Source: Aquilonibacter sp963820185
Lineage (GTDB): Bacteria; Vulcanimicrobiota; Vulcanimicrobiia; Vulcanimicrobiales; Vulcanimicrobiaceae
NCBI GenBank assembly: GCA_963820185.1
Contig: CAWFYV010000005.1
Coordinates: forward strand, 186,001-250,000
Direction: 5' to 3'
DNA length: 64,000 nt
The translations under genes were made by a program, and so were the position numbers. Positions 1 to 8,789 of this stretch are shown in pieces (positions within the stretch are counted from its first letter, which is position 1; each line of letters starts with the position of its first letter). The notes beneath the pieces are model-generated. The model was not told the DNA's origin. It saw only the letters and a program-made list of their open reading frames with translations, and ran no database searches.

Positions 1-2950
1 CTTCTGCACCGTCGCCGCCGCCGCCACCGATCGATTGCGCGAAGATGCCGTTCGCAGAATCGCCGCTGTGCAATGGAACCGCCGTTGGTCACTGCACGTT
101 GCCGCCGGCACCAGCACCGGCGCCGAATCCGCCGACACCACCGCCAACACCGATCGTGCCGTCGGCACTGGCCGTTGACGAACCACCGCTTCCGCCGCCA
201 CCACCGACAGATTGCGCAAAGATGCCGCTGGCAGCAAAGCCGCTCGTGACTATCTGACCGCTGTTGCTCACCGTCACTTGCGCGACGGTACCGCCGGCGC
301 CGCCGAAACCGCCGAGTGTCAGAGCGACACCAAAACTCTTGCCGTAGTCATTCGAACCCGATGCCGTGCTGGATGAAAAGCCGCAGGTGCCGCCGCCACC
401 GCCAACGGATTGCGCGAAGATACCATCCGACATGGCACCGCTTGTCGCAATGCTGCCGGTGTTGCCGACGCTCGACCGTGTTGCCGTTGCCGGCTGCGCC
501 GCCGAAAACACCGACACCGAGCGTCACCGCGACGACGCCTTGCGATGCACCGCTCGAGCCGCCTCCGTTGCCACCGCCGCCGCCGATCGATTGCGCGACG
601 ATTGCTGATGCTTGATCGCCGCCGGTTGAAATCGAGCCGCCGTTACTCACGGTTACGGTTCCCGCATCTCCGCCGGCGCCGCCGAATCCGCCGACACCGA
701 GCGTCACGCCAGCCGACTTGTCGAAACCCGACGATGCGCTGCTCGAGCCCTCGACCGTTCCGCCGTTTCCGCCACCGCCGCCGATCGATTGCGCGAAAAT
801 GCCGACTGATTGATAGCCAAGTGTCGCAATCGTCCGCTGTTAGTCGCGCTCACGTTGCCGCCGGTGCCGCAGAACCGCCGAATCCGCCGAGCGTCATGCC
901 GACACTCACCGCTCCGCCTAGCGATTGCGTGTTGCCGCCACCGCCGTTGCCGCCGCCGCCGCCGATCGACTGCACGAAGATTGCATCGGCATTGGAACCG
1001 CTGGTCGCAATCGATCCCGTGTTGCTCACAGTGACCGTGCCGCCGTTGCCCGACGCGCCGCCGAATCCGCCGACGCCGACCGTGACGCTAAAACTCTGCC
1101 CTTGCGCGTCGATGCCGACGAACTGCCCGACGTCGCAGCCGCCGTTGCCGCCGCCGCCGCCGATCGACTGCGCGTCGATGCCCGCTGAACCTTCGCCGCT
1201 CGTAACGATCATCGCGGAGTTGCTGACCGTCAACTGCTCCGCCGTTGCCCGACGTACCGCCAAAGCCACCGACCGTACCGGTGAATGCAAACTGTCCGCT
1301 CGAATCGCCTTCGGCTAAACCGCCATTGCCGCCACCGCCGCCGATGGACTGCGCGAAGATCGCCGATGCACTCGCGCCGCTGGTCATGATGACGCCGCCG
1401 GTGTTTGTCACGGTACGGTTCCGCCGCTTCCCGACGAACCGCCGAAACCGCCGACGCCGACCGCGATGCCGGCACTCTTGCCGCCCGTCGTCGACGATGC
1501 GCTCGCGGTTGCCGACGCTTCCGCACCGTCGCCGCCGCCGCCGCCGATCGATTGCGCGAAGATACCGTTGGACGAAATCGCCGCTGGTTGCAATCGATCG
1601 CACTGCTCGTACACTTGCACGTTGCCGCCGGCGCCGCCGCCTGCCAGCCGAATGCCGCCGACGCCACCGACCGACGCCGATCGTGCCGTTCGCGCTCGCC
1701 GTCGACGCTGAAGCCGCCATCGCCGCCGCCGCCACCGATCGATTGCGCGAAGATACCGGCCGCATCGAAACCGGTGCGTGACGATCTGTGCCGGTGTTGC
1801 TCACGCGTCACTTGCGCACCGGTGCCGCCCGCCGCCACCGAAACCGCCGAGATTCAGAGCAACGCCGAAACTATTGCCGGTGTCACTCGATCCCGACGCA
1901 GTTGCTCGGACGCTAAAATCCGCCGGTTGCCGCCGCCGCCGCCGACCGATTGCGCGAAAATACCGTCTGAAATCGCGCCGCTGGTTGCGATGTTGCCGCC
2001 GTTGCTGACGTTGACCGTGTTGCCGTTGCCGGCTGCGCCGCCGAAACCACCGACGCCGAGCGTGACCGACGACGACGCCGCTCGATGCACCGCTCGAGCC
2101 GCCGCCGTTGCCGCCGCCGCCGCCGATCGATTGCGCGACGATTGCCGACGGCTTGATCGCCGCTGGTCACAATCGAGCCGCTGTTGGTGACGCTCACGGT
2201 ACCGGCCGCGCCGCCGGCGGCACCAAAGCCGCCGACACCGAGCGTGACGCCCGCCGATTTGTCTAAGCCTTGCGATGCGCCGCTCGAGCCTTCGATCGTG
2301 CCGCCGTTGCCGCCGCCGCCGCCGATCGATTGCGCGAAGATCGCCGATCGATTCGTAGCCTTGCGTCGCAATCGTTCCAGTATTACTTACGGTTACATTG
2401 CCGCCGGTTCCGGCAGCACCGCCGAAACCGCCGAGCGTCATGTCGACGCTGACCGCACCACCCGCGGCTTGCGTGTTACCGCCACCGCCGTAGCCGCCGC
2501 CACCGCCGACCGATTGCACGAAGATTGCATCCGCGTTCGAGCCGCTGGTTGCAATCGAACCGCTATTGGTTACGCTGACGTTCGCACCGTTGCCCGACGC
2601 GCCACCGAATCCGCCGACACCAACGGTAACGCTGAAACTCTTGCCTTGCGAGGTCGAATCGGATGACGAACTTCCCGACACCGCGCCGCCGTCACCGCCG
2701 CCACCGCCGATCGACTGCGCATCGATACCTTGCGCACCTTGCCCACCGGTAATAATCGATGCAGCGTTAGTGACCGTTACTTGCGCGCCGTTGCCGCCGC
2801 TGCCGCCTTGACCGCCGACCGTTACGGTAAGCGAGAATTGTCCGCTCGACTCGCCTTCACCCAAACCGCCGTTGCCGCCACCACCGCCGATCGACTCAGC
2901 GATGATGCCGATTGCACCACCACCGGTCGTCGTAATCGTGCCGCTTGTGA
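1..2950. repeat. Higher-order tandem duplication of about 1.54 kb inside the Gly-rich array
   Basis: Distinctive non-glycine stretches recur in the same order at a constant offset. The segment around 133-250 matches about 1665-1780, around 410-600 matches 1950-2150, around 895-945 matches 2435-2485, around 1085-1100 matches 2630-2645, and around 1285-1320 matches 2835-2870. The offset is 1530-1550 bp each time, far above the ~190-bp basic unit. The two copies differ at many positions, mostly silent on the coding minus strand. The duplication is old, or has been scrambled by conversion among units. Confidence 0.6.
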
Positions 2951-3134
2951 TTTTGCACGGTGACGCTGCTCGCGCTGCCACCGCCGCCGCCAGTGCCGCC
3001 GACGCCCGCGGTGAGCGAGATCGATCCTTCCGGACTCGACGCCGTACTCGACGCGGAACCGGAACCGCCGTTGCCGCCGCCGCCGCCGATCGATTGCGCG
3101 AGAATGCCGTAGGCATCTTGTCCGCCGGTGGCAA
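1854..3134 (-). pseudogene. C-proximal segment of the Gly-rich surface protein, broken by several frameshifts
   Basis: Part of this frame reads as the same repeat family: residues translated from about 2955 to 2345 give IIAESIGGGGGNGG, IDAQSIGGGGGDGG and IFVQSVGGGGGYGGGG. The frame then turns into Arg-rich nonsense near 2345, is picked up by another frame to about 2150, and returns near 2065. Below 1920 the pattern keeps changing frame to the left edge. The start at 3134 lies in an out-of-frame stretch and has no meaning. This piece should be read only as part of the larger gene. Confidence 0.45.
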
Positions 3135-4644
3135 TCGTTCCGTTGTTGGTAACGTTTACCGTACCCGATGTACCACCGCCGCCGCCGGTACCGCCGAGTG
3201 CGACTCCGATACTTGCCGCGCCGTCGGAACCGTACGCTTGCGACGTTGAACTCGCATCGCCGCCATTGCCGCCGCCGCCGCCGACTGATTGCGCGAGAAT
3301 ACCGATCCCGTTATCACCGGCGGTTTGAATCGTACCGCTATTGGTCGTGCTGACGTTTGCGCCGTTGCCGCCGCTGCCGGCGCTACCGCCGAGCGTAAAT
3401 GTTATGGAAACCGACGGAATCTCGACCGCACCGGATATACTCGTTGCGGTTGCAGCGCCGCCGTTGCCGCCGCCGCCGCCGACGCTTTGCGCGAAGATGC
3501 CCTGCGCATTTTCGCCGCTCACCGAAATCGAACCGGTGTTATTCACGGTGACGTTGGCTCCGTTGCCGCCGCTGCCACCGGAGCCGCCGAGCGCAAACGA
3601 AATCGCAACGGGTCCGCCGGCTGTCGTATCTGCATTGCCACCGTTGCCGCCGCCGCCACCAACCGATTGCGCGAAGATGCCGCTCGCCATTGCGCCGCTC
3701 GATGCCAGCGCACCGGAATTTGTTACGCTTACCGCGCCGGCGTTGCCGCCGCCGCCACCGCTTCCGCCGATCGAGAATGAAAAGTTCGGTGAAGCACTCT
3801 GCGCGTAACCGCCGTTGCCGCCGCCGCCGCCGACGCTCTCGACAAAAAGCACTGTTGCACCCGCGCCGTTGGTCGTAATCGAACCGGTGTTAGCAACGGT
3901 CACGTTTCCACCGGTACCACCGCCCGCGCCATCGCCGCCAACCGAAAACAATCCGGTGCTGCCACCGCCGTTACCGCCGCCGCCGCCAACCGATTGCGCG
4001 AAGAGACCATACGCATTCAACCCTTGCGTCGTGATCGTTCCGCCGTTGGTAAGGCTCACGTCGCCGCCGGCACCACCGGAGCTTGCGCCACCGCCGACGC
4101 CGACGAACCCGGTTGCAAATCCGCCCGATCCACCGCCGCCGCCGACGCTTTGCGCAAAAATTGCGATGCCGCCGTCACCGGTTGTTGCAATCGATCCGGT
4201 GTTGGTTACGGAAACGGTTCCGCCCGGCGACGATCCGCCGCCCCATCCACCGAGCGCCACTGCGGCGAAGCCCGAGCCGCCGGTGCCGCCACCGCCGCCG
4301 ATCGACTGCGCGAGAATGCCGATGCCGCCGAGTCCCGACGTGGTAATTGAACCAGACGTTGTAACGTCGACCGTGGACGCGGCACCGCCAGCGAGTCCCG
4401 CACCGCCGCCGCCGAACAAACTGCCGAAGCTGCCGCCCGATCCACCACCGCCGCCGATTGATTGCGCGAGAATCGCATCGGATTGCGCACCGCTTGTTGC
4501 GATCGTTCCGGTTTCGGTAACGCTAACGGTTCCCGATGCAATACCGGCGCCGCCGGAACCGCCGCTTGCGTTGATGCCTTTTCCGGTACCGCCCGCGCCG
4601 CCCGCACCGCCGATGCTGGACGCCACAATACCGTACGCTTGCAT
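2896..4644 (-). CDS. Central segment of the Gly-rich surface protein, longest uninterrupted repeat block
   Basis: This frame carries about 560 residues of uninterrupted repeats, each with a GIFAQSVGGGGGNGG-like or AQSIGGGGGNGG-like core separated by VTNSGTI-type strands. It joins the upstream frame near 4680, where restoring one G in the reading GTAACG(G)TCACT gives VTVTAGGSIAT. It leaves the pattern near 2955, where the frame turns into HKRHDYDD. The internal start at 4644 is only a Met in the repeat (QAYGIVASS), not a real initiation site. Units are much more regular here than below 2.9 kb. I see no enzymatic domain. Confidence 0.6.
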   Translation of the reverse strand: MQAYGIVASSIGGAGGAGGTGKGINASGGSGGAGIASGTVSVTETGTIATSGAQSDAILAQSIGGGGGSGGSFGSLFGGGGAGLAGGAASTVDVTTSGSITTSGLGGIGILAQSIGGGGGTGGSGFAAVALGGWGGGSSPGGTVSVTNTGSIATTGDGGIAIFAQSVGGGGGSGGFATGFVGVGGGASSGGAGGDVSLTNGGTITTQGLNAYGLFAQSVGGGGGNGGGSTGLFSVGGDGAGGGTGGNVTVANTGSITTNGAGATVLFVESVGGGGGNGGYAQSASPNFSFSIGGSGGGGGNAGAVSVTNSGALASSGAMASGIFAQSVGGGGGNGGNADTTAGGPVAISFALGGSGGSGGNGANVTVNNTGSISVSGENAQGIFAQSVGGGGGNGGAATATSISGAVEIPSVSITFTLGGSAGSGGNGANVSTTNSGTIQTAGDNGIGILAQSVGGGGGNGGDASSTSQAYGSDGAASIGVALGGTGGGGGTSGTVNVTNNGTIATGGQDAYGILAQSIGGGGGNGGSGSASSTASSPEGSISLTAGVGGTGGGGGSASSVTVQNHKRHDYDDRWWCNRHHR

Positions 4645-4834
4645 ACCGCCGGTCGCAATCGAACCGCCTGCAGTGACGTTACGCTGCCGCTGTCACCGCC
4701 GTTGCCGCCGCCGCCGCCGTGACCGCCTGCGCCCTCGCCATCGCCACCGGCACCACCGGTACCGCCCTGACTCGTCGCAGCGATGCCGCTCGCAAAATCG
4801 CCGCTGGTCGCGATCGTACCGGTCGATGTTACCG

Positions 4835-5674
4835 TCACATTGCCGGCGTTACCGCCGTTTGCGCCGCCGTTGCCGAATGCATCGGTTGAACCGGTGAATC
4901 CGCCTCCGCCGCCAGCGCCGCCGCCGCTCTGCGCAACGATGCCCGACGCTGTCGTTCCCGTTGTCGTGATCGTGCCGTTATTGGTAACGAAGATGTTGCC
5001 GCCGTTTCCACCAGTCCCGCACCACCGCCTAAACCGGCGATCGCTCCCGAGCTGCCACCCGAACCGCCGACACCACCGAGACTTGTTGCAAACATTCCGA
5101 ACGCGTTTATGCCGGTTGTCGCAATCGATGCACCGTTGCCGAGCGTGAGTGTTACAGCACTTGCATTCCCGCCGAAACCGCCGCTACCGCCATACGCGCC
5201 GCCGGCGCCGAAATTTGCTGCACTGCCGCCGTTTGCACCGTTACCACCCATGCTCGCGCCGAGCAACGCTGCAAAACCCGACGCAGTGTAAGCGCCGTTT
5301 GCAGTAAGCGTGATCGCACCGGCGTCGGCGCCGTTGCCCCCCGCGCCGCCGAAAAGCGAACCCAAGGCAAACGACGACGCAGCGCCGCCGGCACCGCCTG
5401 CACCACCGAATGTTTGCAACGAAATTGCCGGGCCCGAGATGCCGGCAATCGCCGAACCGTCGCTAATGGTGATCGTGCCGCTCGCTCCGCCGTTCCCGCC
5501 CGAGCCGCCGTTGCCGCCGTTCGTACCCGCCGTTCCGGCAGTTCCGGTATTCGTAATGGAAATCGGCGAGGCGTTGGGGAGGGGCGTCGCCGCACTCGCG
5601 TGCAAAGGGCACAGCGCAAACAGGGTCGCCAACGCGACGAAGTGAGTAACGGATATGGCCCAGCGGACGACCAT
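4835..5674 (-). CDS. N-terminal segment of the Gly-rich surface protein, with signal peptide
   Basis: This is the start of the giant repeat gene. Translation from 5674 opens with MVVRWAISVTHF, a hydrophobic core, and a likely signal peptidase site after HASAA (about residue 29). Gly/Asn/Ala-rich repeats follow, with segments such as GGNGGSGGNGG. The repeat reading is good to about residue 218 (near 5020). Beyond that the same frame gives Arg-rich nonsense, while the adjacent frame gives GGNGGNIFVTNNGTI, so one base appears missing near 5015. The formal stop at 4835 is therefore probably not the true end. A bacterial surface or secreted location follows from the signal peptide. Confidence 0.65.
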   Translation of the reverse strand: MVVRWAISVTHFVALATLFALCPLHASAATPLPNASPISITNTGTAGTAGTNGGNGGSGGNGGASGTITISDGSAIAGISGPAISLQTFGGAGGAGGAASSFALGSLFGGAGGNGADAGAITLTANGAYTASGFAALLGASMGGNGANGGSAANFGAGGAYGGSGGFGGNASAVTLTLGNGASIATTGINAFGMFATSLGGVGGSGGSSGAIAGLGGGAGLVETAATSSLPITARSRQRERQRRASLRRAAAALAAEADSPVQPMHSATAAQTAVTPAM

Positions 5675-5749
5675 GCGTTTACTCTCCCGGACCCGGGCGG
5701 TTCGCCGTCGCCCCCATGGTTCATTCTCAGGTTGTCGAAGGGCCTGATA

Positions 5750-5855
5750 ATGGTGATCCTAGGCATCGAAACCTCGTGCGATGACACGGCTACCGCGCTC
5801 GTGGGCGATGGGCGAAACGTCCTATCCAGCGTCTCGACCAACCAGGACGCTTTCA
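5750..5855 (+). pseudogene. Fragment of tsaD (first ~34 codons)
   Basis: Translation from the ATG at 5750 gives MVILGIETSCDDTATALV followed by DGR, VLSSVS and TNQDAF. It matches the N-terminus of intact tsaD at 6208 residue for residue over about 32 positions and then stops matching after 5855. At DNA level many third positions differ, so this is not a recent copy. The coding part is too short to function. It lies antisense to, and just beyond, the coiled-coil gene that starts at 6153. Confidence 0.85.
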
Positions 5856-6153
5856 CTAGCGCGAAGGCGACGGCTGCGAGCGCGCCGATGATGACCGCGG
5901 TCTGCCCGAGCATCCAGCCGATGATCGTTTTCAAATTACCATCGATCTTCCGATCGATCGTATCGAAACGCCGGTCGAGCGACTCGAAGCGGCCATCGTT
6001 TGCCCCGAAGCGCTGCTCGATACGCGCGAAGCCGATATTCATTTCAGATCGGAGGTCATCGAGCCGCTTGCCGATTTGCTCGAAGGCACCATTGAGCTGC
6101 TCAAGACGCATTTCGAGAGCCGATAGGCGAACGTCGAGGGGCTGGGCGCTCAT
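5856..6153 (-). CDS. Coiled-coil protein with a C-terminal membrane anchor; natural 3' end lost at the tsaD fragment
   Basis: The protein begins MSAQPLDVRLSALEMRLEQL. It continues as a long heptad-type coiled coil (IGKRLDDL, IEQRFGAND, RFESLDRRFDTIDRKID) and ends in one hydrophobic helix (TIIGWMLGQTAVIIGALAAV). It shares start and layout with the proteins at 43843 and 47452, which stop straight after the helix. Here the frame has no stop at that point: it runs on antisense through the tsaD fragment and formally to 5152, overlapping the Gly-rich gene in another frame, so the original end has been replaced. There is no Shine-Dalgarno sequence, and a TAGAAT hexamer sits six bases before the ATG. 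The function is unknown; the layout suggests an inner-membrane tethered coiled coil. Confidence 0.6.
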
Positions 6154-6159
6154 TGATCC

Positions 6160-6165
6160 ATTCTA
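6160..6165 (-). promoter_or_regulatory. Probable -10 element for a leaderless transcript of the coiled-coil gene
   Basis: Read on the minus strand, TAGAAT is followed by six bases and then the ATG at 6153. Transcription from such a hexamer would start at or next to the A of ATG. No clear -35 is seen. Confidence 0.4.
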
Positions 6166-6207
6166 CCATAGAGAATGTTTCCGAGCTGCTGTCGAATCGT
6201 TTTAGCA

Positions 6208-7230
6208 ATGCTATTCCTCGGGATCGAGACCTCATGTGATGATACCGCGACCGCGCTGGTACGCGACGGCCGCGACGTCCTGTCCAGCGTGTCTACCAAC
6301 CAAGATGCCTTTCATGCGAAGTACGGCGGGATCGTCCCCGAGATCGCGAGCCGGCAACACGTCGCGTTGCTTTCCGCCGCCGTCGAAGACGCCCTCGGCC
6401 GCGCAAGTATGCACTTGCGCGACGTTGACGCCATTGCCGTGACGCGTGGACCCGGGCTTATCGGCAGTCTGGTCGTCGGCGTCGCCGCCGCAAAAGCGCT
6501 TGCATTTGCATCGAACAAACCACTCTACGCCGTCAATCACTTGCACGGACACATCTTCGCTGCGTTTCTCGATCGCGACGATGAACCGCCCTATCCGTTT
6601 CTCGCGTTGCTCGTCTCGGGCGGCCATTCGCAACTGGTCGACGTGCAATCGGCGACACAGATGCATGTCATCGGACGTACGCGCGACGACGCCGCAGGCG
6701 AAGCCTACGACAAAACGGCGCGACTGCTCGGATTACCGTATCCCGGCGGCCCGCAGCTCGACGCGCTCGCGCGCACCGGAAATCCCAAAGCGCACGCGTT
6801 TCCACGTCATCGCCCCGATCCCGGGACGCTCGATCTCTCGTTCTCGGGATTGAAGACCTCGGTACGGTATTTTCTCGAATCTGACGCGGGACGCGACGCA
6901 AAGCCGGCCGATGTTGCCGCATCGTTTCAAGCTGCGGTGATCGACGTGCTCATGGCGCGCGTGGATGCGGCGTTTTCCAACGGCGCCTATCGCGCGCTCG
7001 TGGTCTCGGGCGGCGTCGCAGCGAACTCCGAACTGCAAGCGCGCGTCGCGGCCTGGAGCGCCGCGCGCAACGTGCCGGCGTTCATTCCGCCACCGAAATA
7101 TTGCACCGACAACGCGGCGATGATCGCCGCAGCCGCCTACCAGCAGCGCGCAATCGCCCTGGTCGACCCGCTCACACTCTCGGCCGATCCGAATCTTCCG
7201 TTCGAACCGCTCTTGTCATCCCGAGCGTAG
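6208..7230 (+). CDS. tsaD: tRNA N6-adenosine threonylcarbamoyltransferase TsaD
   Basis: TsaD transfers threonylcarbamoyl from threonylcarbamoyl-AMP to A37 of ANN-decoding tRNAs in the cytoplasm, working with TsaB and TsaE. The 340-residue protein starts MLFLGIETSCDDTA, which is diagnostic. It carries the metal-binding HLHGH motif, the VSGGHSQL loop, GEAYDKTARLLGLPYPGG, and a late VSGGVAANSELQ. I chose the ATG at 6208 because it starts exactly at the conserved MLFLGIE; the in-frame ATG at 6175 adds an unconserved MFPSCC leader. The last codons (LLSSRA) and the stop come from a partial copy of the dispersed palindromic repeat, so the original C-terminus has been replaced. A diverged 5' fragment of the same gene lies at 5750. 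Confidence 0.96.
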   Translation: MLFLGIETSCDDTATALVRDGRDVLSSVSTNQDAFHAKYGGIVPEIASRQHVALLSAAVEDALGRASMHLRDVDAIAVTRGPGLIGSLVVGVAAAKALAFASNKPLYAVNHLHGHIFAAFLDRDDEPPYPFLALLVSGGHSQLVDVQSATQMHVIGRTRDDAAGEAYDKTARLLGLPYPGGPQLDALARTGNPKAHAFPRHRPDPGTLDLSFSGLKTSVRYFLESDAGRDAKPADVAASFQAAVIDVLMARVDAAFSNGAYRALVVSGGVAANSELQARVAAWSAARNVPAFIPPPKYCTDNAAMIAAAAYQQRAIALVDPLTLSADPNLPFEPLLSSRA

Positions 7231-7236
7231 CGTAGG
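7215..7236 (+). repeat. Truncated copy of the dispersed ~34-bp palindromic repeat, forming the end of tsaD
   Basis: The first 18 bases (GTCATCCCGAGCGTAGCG) match full copies at 35601, 58597 and 63428; the remainder is lost or altered (TAGGG). The stop codon of tsaD lies in this element. Confidence 0.8.
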
Positions 7237-7248
7237 GTATAACGGAAC

Positions 7249-7521
7249 ATGGCAACGAACAGATGGTCGGCCGAGGTCACCGAACACAGCGACGCGCTCG
7301 ACCTCGAGCCCGGGGTGTTCGATAAAGACGACCCCAAAGAAATCGCACGCTCGCTCAAACGCTCGGCAGAGCACAGCACGCGGCGCAAGAGCAGCCCGTA
7401 TCGTTCGGCGATGTCGATGCTGACGTTCTACATCAATCGTGCCGGCAAGAATTTGCCAAAGAAGCAACTCCGCATCTTAGAGCAAGCGAAAGAAGAATTG
7501 CGCGCCGCGTTCGGACGCTAG
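7249..7521 (+). CDS. DUF3175 family protein
   Basis: This 90-residue, highly basic protein starts MATNRWSAEVTEHSDALDLE and ends KKQLRILEQAKEELRAAFGR. The segments GVFDKDDPKEIARSLKRSAE and SAMSMLTFYINRAGKNL are those I associate with the DUF3175 family, whose function is unknown. Length fits the family. A TATAAC hexamer lies five bases before the ATG and GGAAC is adjacent, so initiation could be leaderless or weakly SD-led. It follows tsaD by 18 bp. No signal peptide or membrane helix is seen. Confidence 0.85.
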   Translation: MATNRWSAEVTEHSDALDLEPGVFDKDDPKEIARSLKRSAEHSTRRKSSPYRSAMSMLTFYINRAGKNLPKKQLRILEQAKEELRAAFGR

Positions 7522-7560
7522 CCGCTTTTACCGGCGAATGCGCGTGGGCATCAATTGGGC

Positions 7561-8121
7561 ATGCAAAATGCTAAACAACTCGAGGGACTCAACGTTGCGA
7601 TACTCTGCACGGATGGCGTAGAGCTCGTCGAACTTACCAAGCCCCGTCAAGCGTTGACCGATTTAGGTGCAACAACCATGCTGGTTGCACCAAACCGCGA
7701 CGTCGTACAAGGGTGGAATCACGACGAGCGCGGCGAGCGCCTTCCCGTTGGGCGGCCGCTCGACGATGCAGATCCAAGCGACTTTGACGCGCTGTTGCTT
7801 CCGGGCGGCGTGCAGAATCCTGATTATTTGCGGCAAAATCCCACCGCCGTCGCGTTCGTGCAATCGTTTTTCGAAGAAAGCAAGCCCGTCGCGGCAATCT
7901 GCCACGCACCGTGGATGCTAGTAGAGGCCGGCGTGGTCGACGGCGAACGCGTGACCTCATGGCATCCGCTGAAGAGCGATCTTCGCAACGCAGGCACCGA
8001 ATGGGTCGACGAAGCGGTGGTACGTAGCGGCAATCTCGTGACCAGCCGCAAGCCCGACGACATCCCTGCGTTCAACCAAGCGATAATCGAACTCTTCAGT
8101 CGCGCGAAGACACGCGCCTAG
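7561..8121 (+). CDS. DJ-1/PfpI family protein (YhbO-like)
   Basis: This is a class I glutamine-amidotransferase-like fold of 186 residues. The nucleophile elbow is AAICHAPW with the expected Cys, preceded by the family motif DALLLPGG and followed by TSWHPLKSDLRNAG. Family members act as deglycases, chaperones or general stress proteins in the cytosol; the exact activity cannot be assigned from sequence. I chose the ATG at 7561; a TTG two codons upstream (7555) is also possible. The stop codon shares the palindrome CTAG with the convergent gene ending at 8118. Confidence 0.9.
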   Translation: MQNAKQLEGLNVAILCTDGVELVELTKPRQALTDLGATTMLVAPNRDVVQGWNHDERGERLPVGRPLDDADPSDFDALLLPGGVQNPDYLRQNPTAVAFVQSFFEESKPVAAICHAPWMLVEAGVVDGERVTSWHPLKSDLRNAGTEWVDEAVVRSGNLVTSRKPDDIPAFNQAIIELFSRAKTRA

Positions 8122-8789
8122 TCGAATTCCCAGAGTGCCGCGCGCGTCCACGCGCCGCTGCAGTCGCGCAGTTTCACCGGAGCGCAAACAAAAAGCCTGC
8201 GCTTCCCGTCCATGATCTCATCCGGGAAGCATAGCTCCTCGACGATGAAGCGACCGGCACCGAGTAACGCGCGGTGCGCCGGTCCGGCTTTGCTCGCGTC
8301 GTCGTACCCGCCAAAACTGACCGCATCGATGCCCGCGCCCTTCGCCCCGCTCCGCACGATCAGTTCGGCCGCTTCGCCGCCGCAGTAGACGTACTGCGTG
8401 AGGAATTCGGGCGTGTTCGTACGTTTGTGGCCCCAGCCGGTATTGAGCAACACGACGTCGCCCGGCGCGATGCGATCGAGATATGGCTCGATGTCATGCG
8501 CGTGGATTGCCGACCCCGGTGCTTTGCCGCGCAGGTCGATAATCGTTGTCCAACCGATATAGTGCTCGAGCGGAACGCGATCGATCGTCGTTCCGTCGGC
8601 AAAGAAGTGAAAAGGCGCGTCGCAATGCGTTCCGGTGTGCGTACTAATTTCCACAATCTCCTTGTTGACCGGCGCGACGCCGTGCACGTACATCCAACGC
8701 ACAACGGCAGGACGCGGATTCTCATCGGGATACTGCGGACAATTGGAAAAGACCGGTTGGCTCAGGTCGATGATGCGTGCCGGAATCAT
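8118..8789 (-). CDS. Cyclase-family metal-dependent hydrolase (kynurenine formamidase-like fold)
   Basis: The 223-residue protein has the family signature HTGTHCDAPFHF, where His and Asp bind metal, and the upstream DLSQPVFSNCPQYP. A late GIDAVSFGGYD matches the conserved GIDTxS region. Members hydrolyse amides or lactones such as N-formylkynurenine, isatin or cyclic esters. It is the last gene of the long minus-strand operon and overlaps the preceding gene by ATGA. Next to a sugar-oxidation set, a lactone or ester substrate is a reasonable guess, but no tryptophan-catabolism neighbours are present to support kynurenine. Confidence 0.85.
   Translation of the reverse strand: MIPARIIDLSQPVFSNCPQYPDENPRPAVVRWMYVHGVAPVNKEIVEISTHTGTHCDAPFHFFADGTTIDRVPLEHYIGWTTIIDLRGKAPGSAIHAHDIEPYLDRIAPGDVVLLNTGWGHKRTNTPEFLTQYVYCGGEAAELIVRSGAKGAGIDAVSFGGYDDASKAGPAHRALLGAGRFIVEELCFPDEIMDGKRRLFVCAPVKLRDCSGAWTRAALWEFD

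Larger units (their letters stand above)
1..5674 (-). pseudogene. Giant Gly-rich autotransporter-like repeat protein, multiply frameshifted, 3' end beyond the window
   Basis: The minus strand encodes one continuous repeat pattern from 5674 to base 1. Each unit has a beta-strand-like stretch (VTVTNSGSI, then TTSG or ATSG), a helix-like GIFAQSVGG and a glycine run (GGGGGNGG). By eye there are roughly 25-30 units. The pattern resembles the passenger repeats of very large autotransporter-type surface proteins in Gram-negative bacteria. No translocator beta-barrel is visible, but the C-terminus lies outside the window. The reading frame changes many times: near 5015 and 4680 one base seems missing, near 2955 one base extra, and below about 2.4 kb shifts come every 100-250 bp. 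A homopolymer-rich array is prone to sequencing error, so a living gene with a poor assembly is as likely as a decayed one. The role would be at the cell surface, as inferred from the repeats and the signal peptide. Confidence 0.7.

Noticed and set aside
1..3000. CRISPR-like appearance of the short repeats
   Set aside because: Units have no constant spacer length or unique spacers, and the repeats are coding and degenerate. No cas genes are present.
45..5645. Long plus-strand frames rich in Pro, Arg and Ala
   Set aside because: They are the antisense of the Gly-rich array: GGC/GCC repeats read as proline- or arginine-rich tracts. They lack signal peptides and ribosome-binding sites and change frame together with the minus-strand gene.
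1..5674. Reading the Gly-rich gene as a mycobacterial PE_PGRS protein
   Set aside because: There is no PE domain, and the recurring FAQSVGG/VTNSG units with a signal peptide match autotransporter-type repeats rather than GGA/GGN PGRS tracts.
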